A stretch of DNA of 8,300 nucleotides, taken from positions 1-8,300 of the forward strand of contig CAYJXJ010000197.1 in NCBI GenBank assembly GCA_964374095.1, written 5' to 3'. Below the pieces are notes generated by a model that saw only the letters and a program-made list of their open reading frames with translations, did no database searches and was not told the DNA's origin. Made by a program: the position numbers and the translations under genes. This DNA comes from CAYJXJ01 sp964374095. GTDB lineage: Bacteria > Elusimicrobiota > Elusimicrobia > UBA1565 > UBA9628. Below are positions 5,667-8,300 of the stretch, in pieces (the stretch's first letter is position 1; each line of letters starts with the position of its first letter).

Positions 5667-7289
5667 GTGCCTGAATCACTGCATCGCGCGGACGTCGTCA
5701 TCATCGGGGGCGGGTTGGCTGGAATTTGCGCGGCCCTCGAACTCCTCGACCTGGGGGCCTCGATCGTCCTCGTGGAGCGCCAGGAGCCGGACCGCCTGGG
5801 AGGACTGGCCCGGCAGGCCTTCGGCGGCATCTTCTTCGCCGGCACGCCCGAACAACGCCGCGGCGGCATCCGGGACAGCCCGGAGTTGGCCCTCGCGGAC
5901 TGGGAAGCCACGGCGGGCTTCGAGGCCGGCGACGTCTGGCCGCGCCGCTGGGCCGAGGACTATGTCCGGCGGAGCGTCCCGGAAGTGTATGAATGGTTGA
6001 GGGGCCGCGGGGTGCGGTTTTTCCCCGCGGTGCATTGGGTCGAGCGCGGGCTCTTCCGGCCCGGCAATTCCGTGCCGCGCTTTCATATGGTGTGGGGCAC
6101 CGGACAGGGGCTGGTCGAGCGGCTCGAGTCCGCTCTCCGCGGACACCCCCACGCGGGGCGCCTGCGCATGCTCTTCGGCCATCGGGTCGAGCGGCTGGAG
6201 ACCTCCGGGGGGCGCCTCTCGGCCTGCTCCGGAACCATCGAGGGCGCGGCCGGGACTTTCCGGGCGGAGGGATCGGCGGTCGTCCTGGCCAGCGGGGGCA
6301 TCGCCGGCAACCTGGCGCGCGTGCGGCGGCACTGGCCGGTGGGTTGGGGAGCCCCGCCCGAGACCCTGCTCAACGGTTCGCATCCGGCGGCCGACGGGGC
6401 CATGCACGACGAGGCCGAGCGTCTGGGCGCGAGGCTCACCCATATGGACCGGCTGTGGAATTACGCGGCCGGGGTCCGGCATCCGCGCCCGCGTCACGAG
6501 TTCCACGGCCTGAGCCTCGTGCCGCCCAAGTCGGCGCTCTGGCTGGACTCTTCCGGTCGCCGCATCGGACCGGTGCCCCTCGTGACCGGCTATGACACGC
6601 GCTTTCTCGTCGAGTCGGTCTGCCGGCAGCCCAAGAAGTACTCCTGGCAGGTGATGAATTGGAAGATCGCCGCCAAGGAACTGGCGGTCTCGGGCAGCGA
6701 GTACAATGAGGCCATACGGGACCGGCGCCCGCTGGCATTCCTCAAGACCGTCCTCCTGGGCAATCCCGGCCTGGTGCGCCGGCTTCTGGCGGAATGTCCC
6801 GACTTCGTTTCGGCCGGGGGCGTGCGCGAGTTGGCGGGACGCATGAATGCCCTGGCCGGGACTCAGGACGTCGACGCCTCGGTCCTCGAATACGAAATTC
6901 GCCGCTACGACGACATGATCGCCCGCGGGCCCAAGTACCATAACGACGATCAGCTGCGGCGGATCGCCCACGTCCGGTGCTACATCGGGGACCGCCTGCG
7001 AACCTGTGCCTTCCAGCGCATACTGGATCGCCGCGCCCTGCCCTTGATCGCGGCGCGCGAGCACATCCTCACCCGCAAGAGCCTGGGCGGAATCCAAACC
7101 GACCTCTCGTGTCGCGCCTTGGGCGCCGACGGGCGGCCGGTCGAGGGACTGTGGGCCGTGGGCGAGGCGGCGGGCTTCGGGGGCGGGGGCATCCACGGCC
7201 TAGGGTCCCTGGAGGGGACCTTTCTAGGGGCCTGCGTCCTGACCGGGCGCGCGGCGGCCCAGGCCTTGGTCCGCGGGAAGACCGCGTGA
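5667..7289 (+). CDS. FAD-binding dehydrogenase (COG3573/PRK12834-like, fumarate reductase/ketosteroid dehydrogenase fold)
   Basis: This 540-residue protein is complete and close to the family's usual length of about 550. The N-terminal Rossmann motif ADVVIIGGGLAGICAALELL holds GxGxxG at 14-19, and the acidic end of the second strand (LVER, E38) binds the ribose of FAD. Next comes the family-typical GGLARQAFGGIFF segment. The C-terminal FAD-closing segment is EGLWAVGEAAGFGGGGIHGLGSLEGTFLG (in two parts: about 493-507 and 508-521). The middle is the substrate-binding cap, and its RFHMVWGTGQGLVE (about 138-151) also recalls the family. Members are flavoproteins related to fumarate reductase and 3-ketosteroid dehydrogenase. 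The substrate of this subgroup is not established to my knowledge. No signal peptide is seen, so it should be cytoplasmic. The GTG start is chosen because the Rossmann strand follows within eight residues and a -10-like TACCAT lies seven bases upstream. Its stop overlaps the start of the TPP enzyme by four bases, indicating an operon with coupled translation. Confidence 0.88.
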   Translation: MPESLHRADVVIIGGGLAGICAALELLDLGASIVLVERQEPDRLGGLARQAFGGIFFAGTPEQRRGGIRDSPELALADWEATAGFEAGDVWPRRWAEDYVRRSVPEVYEWLRGRGVRFFPAVHWVERGLFRPGNSVPRFHMVWGTGQGLVERLESALRGHPHAGRLRMLFGHRVERLETSGGRLSACSGTIEGAAGTFRAEGSAVVLASGGIAGNLARVRRHWPVGWGAPPETLLNGSHPAADGAMHDEAERLGARLTHMDRLWNYAAGVRHPRPRHEFHGLSLVPPKSALWLDSSGRRIGPVPLVTGYDTRFLVESVCRQPKKYSWQVMNWKIAAKELAVSGSEYNEAIRDRRPLAFLKTVLLGNPGLVRRLLAECPDFVSAGGVRELAGRMNALAGTQDVDASVLEYEIRRYDDMIARGPKYHNDDQLRRIAHVRCYIGDRLRTCAFQRILDRRALPLIAAREHILTRKSLGGIQTDLSCRALGADGRPVEGLWAVGEAAGFGGGGIHGLGSLEGTFLGACVLTGRAAAQALVRGKTA

Positions 7290-8263
7290 AGGCCAACACC
7301 GGCGAGCTCGTGGCGCGCGCCCTCGAGGATTGCGGCGCCCGGTTTACCTTCGGCATACCCGGGACCCATAACATCGAGCTCTATGACGCGCTCGAGGACT
7401 CCACGGTGAAGCCCATCCTCGTCACCGACGAACAGTGCGCTTCCTTCATGGCCGACGCGGTCTCGCGCACGACTTCCGGGCTCGGCGTGGCCAACGTGGT
7501 TCCGGGGGCGGGAGTCACGCACGCCCTCTCCGGGATCGCCGAGGCGTTCATGGACAACGTCCCCCTCCTGGTCCTGACCTGCGGCATACGCCAGGACACC
7601 GGCCGCGCCTTCCAGCTCCACGACGTGGACCAGCTGGCCGTCCTGCGGCCCATCACCAAGGCGGCCTGGAGGGCCGCGACGGCCGCCGACGTGTATCCCA
7701 TGGTCCGCCGGGCCGCGGACCTGGCGCGCGCCGGCTCCCCGGGGCCGGTCGCCGTGGAGATCCCCGCCGAGCTCTACCTGCTGGGGCAGGAGCTGGAATC
7801 GGCTCCCGCGGCGCCCGCGGCGACCCCCCCGAAAAAACCCGATCCCGCCTTGGTGGACTCGGCCGCCCGCATGCTCAACGCCGCGGCTTTCCCGATCCTT
7901 TATGTCGGGCGCGGGGCGGCCGGGGCCGCCGGCCTGGTCCGCGACCTCGCCGAGCGCCTGCAAGCCCCCGTGGCCACGACGATCCAGGGCAAGGGAGTCT
8001 TCCCGGAGTCGCACCCGCTCTGGCTTTGGAACGGATTGGGCCGTTCCTCCCCGACCTTCGTGGGCCGCGAAAGCGGACGGGCCGACGTCATGCTGGCGGT
8101 GGGCTGCCGCTTCGGCGAGGTGGCTACGGCAAGCTACGGCTTCGAACCTCCGGCGAGGCTCATCCATGTCGACGCGAGCGGCGAGGTCTTCAACCGGAAT
8201 TTTCCCGCGGCGCTCGCGGTGGAAGCCGACGCCCGGCTCTTTTTGGGGTTCTTCTGCAATTAG
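7286..8263 (+). CDS. Thiamine-pyrophosphate-dependent enzyme (IlvB-like), truncated after the central domain
   Basis: This is a member of the acetolactate synthase/benzoylformate decarboxylase family (COG0028). Residues 1 to about 165 are the PYR domain: GIPGTHNIELYDAL (23-36), the catalytic activating glutamate in VTDEQCASFMADA (E49), then VVPGAGVTHALSGIAEAF and PGPVAVEIP. Residues about 185-320 are the central domain, with TTIQGKGVFPESHP (231-244) and RLIHVDASGEVFNRN. The family is normally about 550 residues and ends in the PP domain with the GDG...N motif that holds the diphosphate and Mg2+. That third of the protein is absent: the frame stops at 8261-8263 after ADARLFLGFFCN, and no other frame in the remaining 37 bases looks like the missing domain. 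Without it the protein should not bind its cofactor, so the gene is probably broken. The GTG start overlaps the stop of the FAD dehydrogenase (GTGA). The substrate cannot be told, and a role alongside the FAD enzyme is inferred from the operon. Confidence 0.8.
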   Translation: MKANTGELVARALEDCGARFTFGIPGTHNIELYDALEDSTVKPILVTDEQCASFMADAVSRTTSGLGVANVVPGAGVTHALSGIAEAFMDNVPLLVLTCGIRQDTGRAFQLHDVDQLAVLRPITKAAWRAATAADVYPMVRRAADLARAGSPGPVAVEIPAELYLLGQELESAPAAPAATPPKKPDPALVDSAARMLNAAAFPILYVGRGAAGAAGLVRDLAERLQAPVATTIQGKGVFPESHPLWLWNGLGRSSPTFVGRESGRADVMLAVGCRFGEVATASYGFEPPARLIHVDASGEVFNRNFPAALAVEADARLFLGFFCN

Positions 8264-8300
8264 TGTGGAAGTCTACAAGCATGGCACCGGTTGAGGTCGT
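8241..8300. other. Composition change at the right edge, probable insertion or rearrangement joint
   Basis: From about 8241 the sequence becomes clearly less GC-rich than everything around it, and the TPP-enzyme similarity stops at the same place. No reading frame in the last 60 bases looks like the missing C-terminal domain. The bases GTGTG at 8263-8267 would fit the GUGYG start of a group II intron, but that alone is very weak. An insertion sequence, a second intron or a deletion joint are all possible. Confidence 0.3.

Noticed and set aside
5676..7196. 506-residue minus-strand frame opposite the FAD dehydrogenase
   Set aside because: A typical antisense shadow in GC-rich DNA. The plus strand carries unmistakable FAD motifs.
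6980..8167. 395-residue minus-strand frame opposite the TPP enzyme
   Set aside because: Antisense shadow without any recognisable domain. The plus strand has PYR and central TPP-enzyme motifs.

Overview
The window is a GC-rich bacterial stretch that looks like a metagenome-assembled scaffold, since it carries a run of ten N in the middle of a gene. Four starts in the window lack a Shine-Dalgarno sequence and instead have a -10-like hexamer 6-7 bases upstream, which points to a lineage that uses leaderless mRNAs often. The Gram-negative-type secreted barrel protein, the GC content and the group II intron would fit several phyla (an Elusimicrobiota-like genome is one guess). I cannot assign the organism from sequence alone.

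Layout. 1-141 is upstream sequence ending in an extended -10 promoter. 142-877 is a compact group II intron RNA with a clear domain V and a 7-bp EBS1-IBS1 match to its 5' exon. Its reverse-transcriptase gene has been deleted down to an N-terminal stub. 881-1726 (+) is a secreted, probably outer-membrane beta-barrel protein whose promoter and start are split by the intron. Two adjacent inverted repeats (1762-1812) separate it from a broken AbiEii-type nucleotidyltransferase toxin gene (1783-2063, -). 2094-3479 (-) is an intact MBL/beta-CASP RNA-processing nuclease. It diverges, across only 24 bp, from a DinG/XPD-like DNA helicase (3504-5520, +). The helicase is interrupted only by an artificial assembly gap. 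After it comes a triple 19-bp tandem repeat of small hairpins (5533-5589). The right end is a two-gene operon with a 4-base stop/start overlap: an FAD-binding dehydrogenase of the COG3573 type (5667-7289) and a thiamine-pyrophosphate (TPP) enzyme (7286-8263). The second gene ends after its first two domains, where the sequence character also changes.

How the parts fit. The nuclease and the helicase share a tiny divergent promoter in which the two -10 boxes overlap by 2 bp, so polymerase probably serves one gene at a time. The FAD dehydrogenase and TPP enzyme are translationally coupled and probably act in one small-molecule pathway, although the second looks inactivated. The left third shows genome decay and mobile-element activity: an ORF-less intron inside a gene start and a degraded toxin gene. 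I find no CRISPR array, tRNA or rRNA. The most interesting items are the intron placed at the start codon of a leaderless gene, the overlapping divergent promoter, the SD/anti-SD hairpin repeat, and the helicase that lacks one iron-sulfur ligand.
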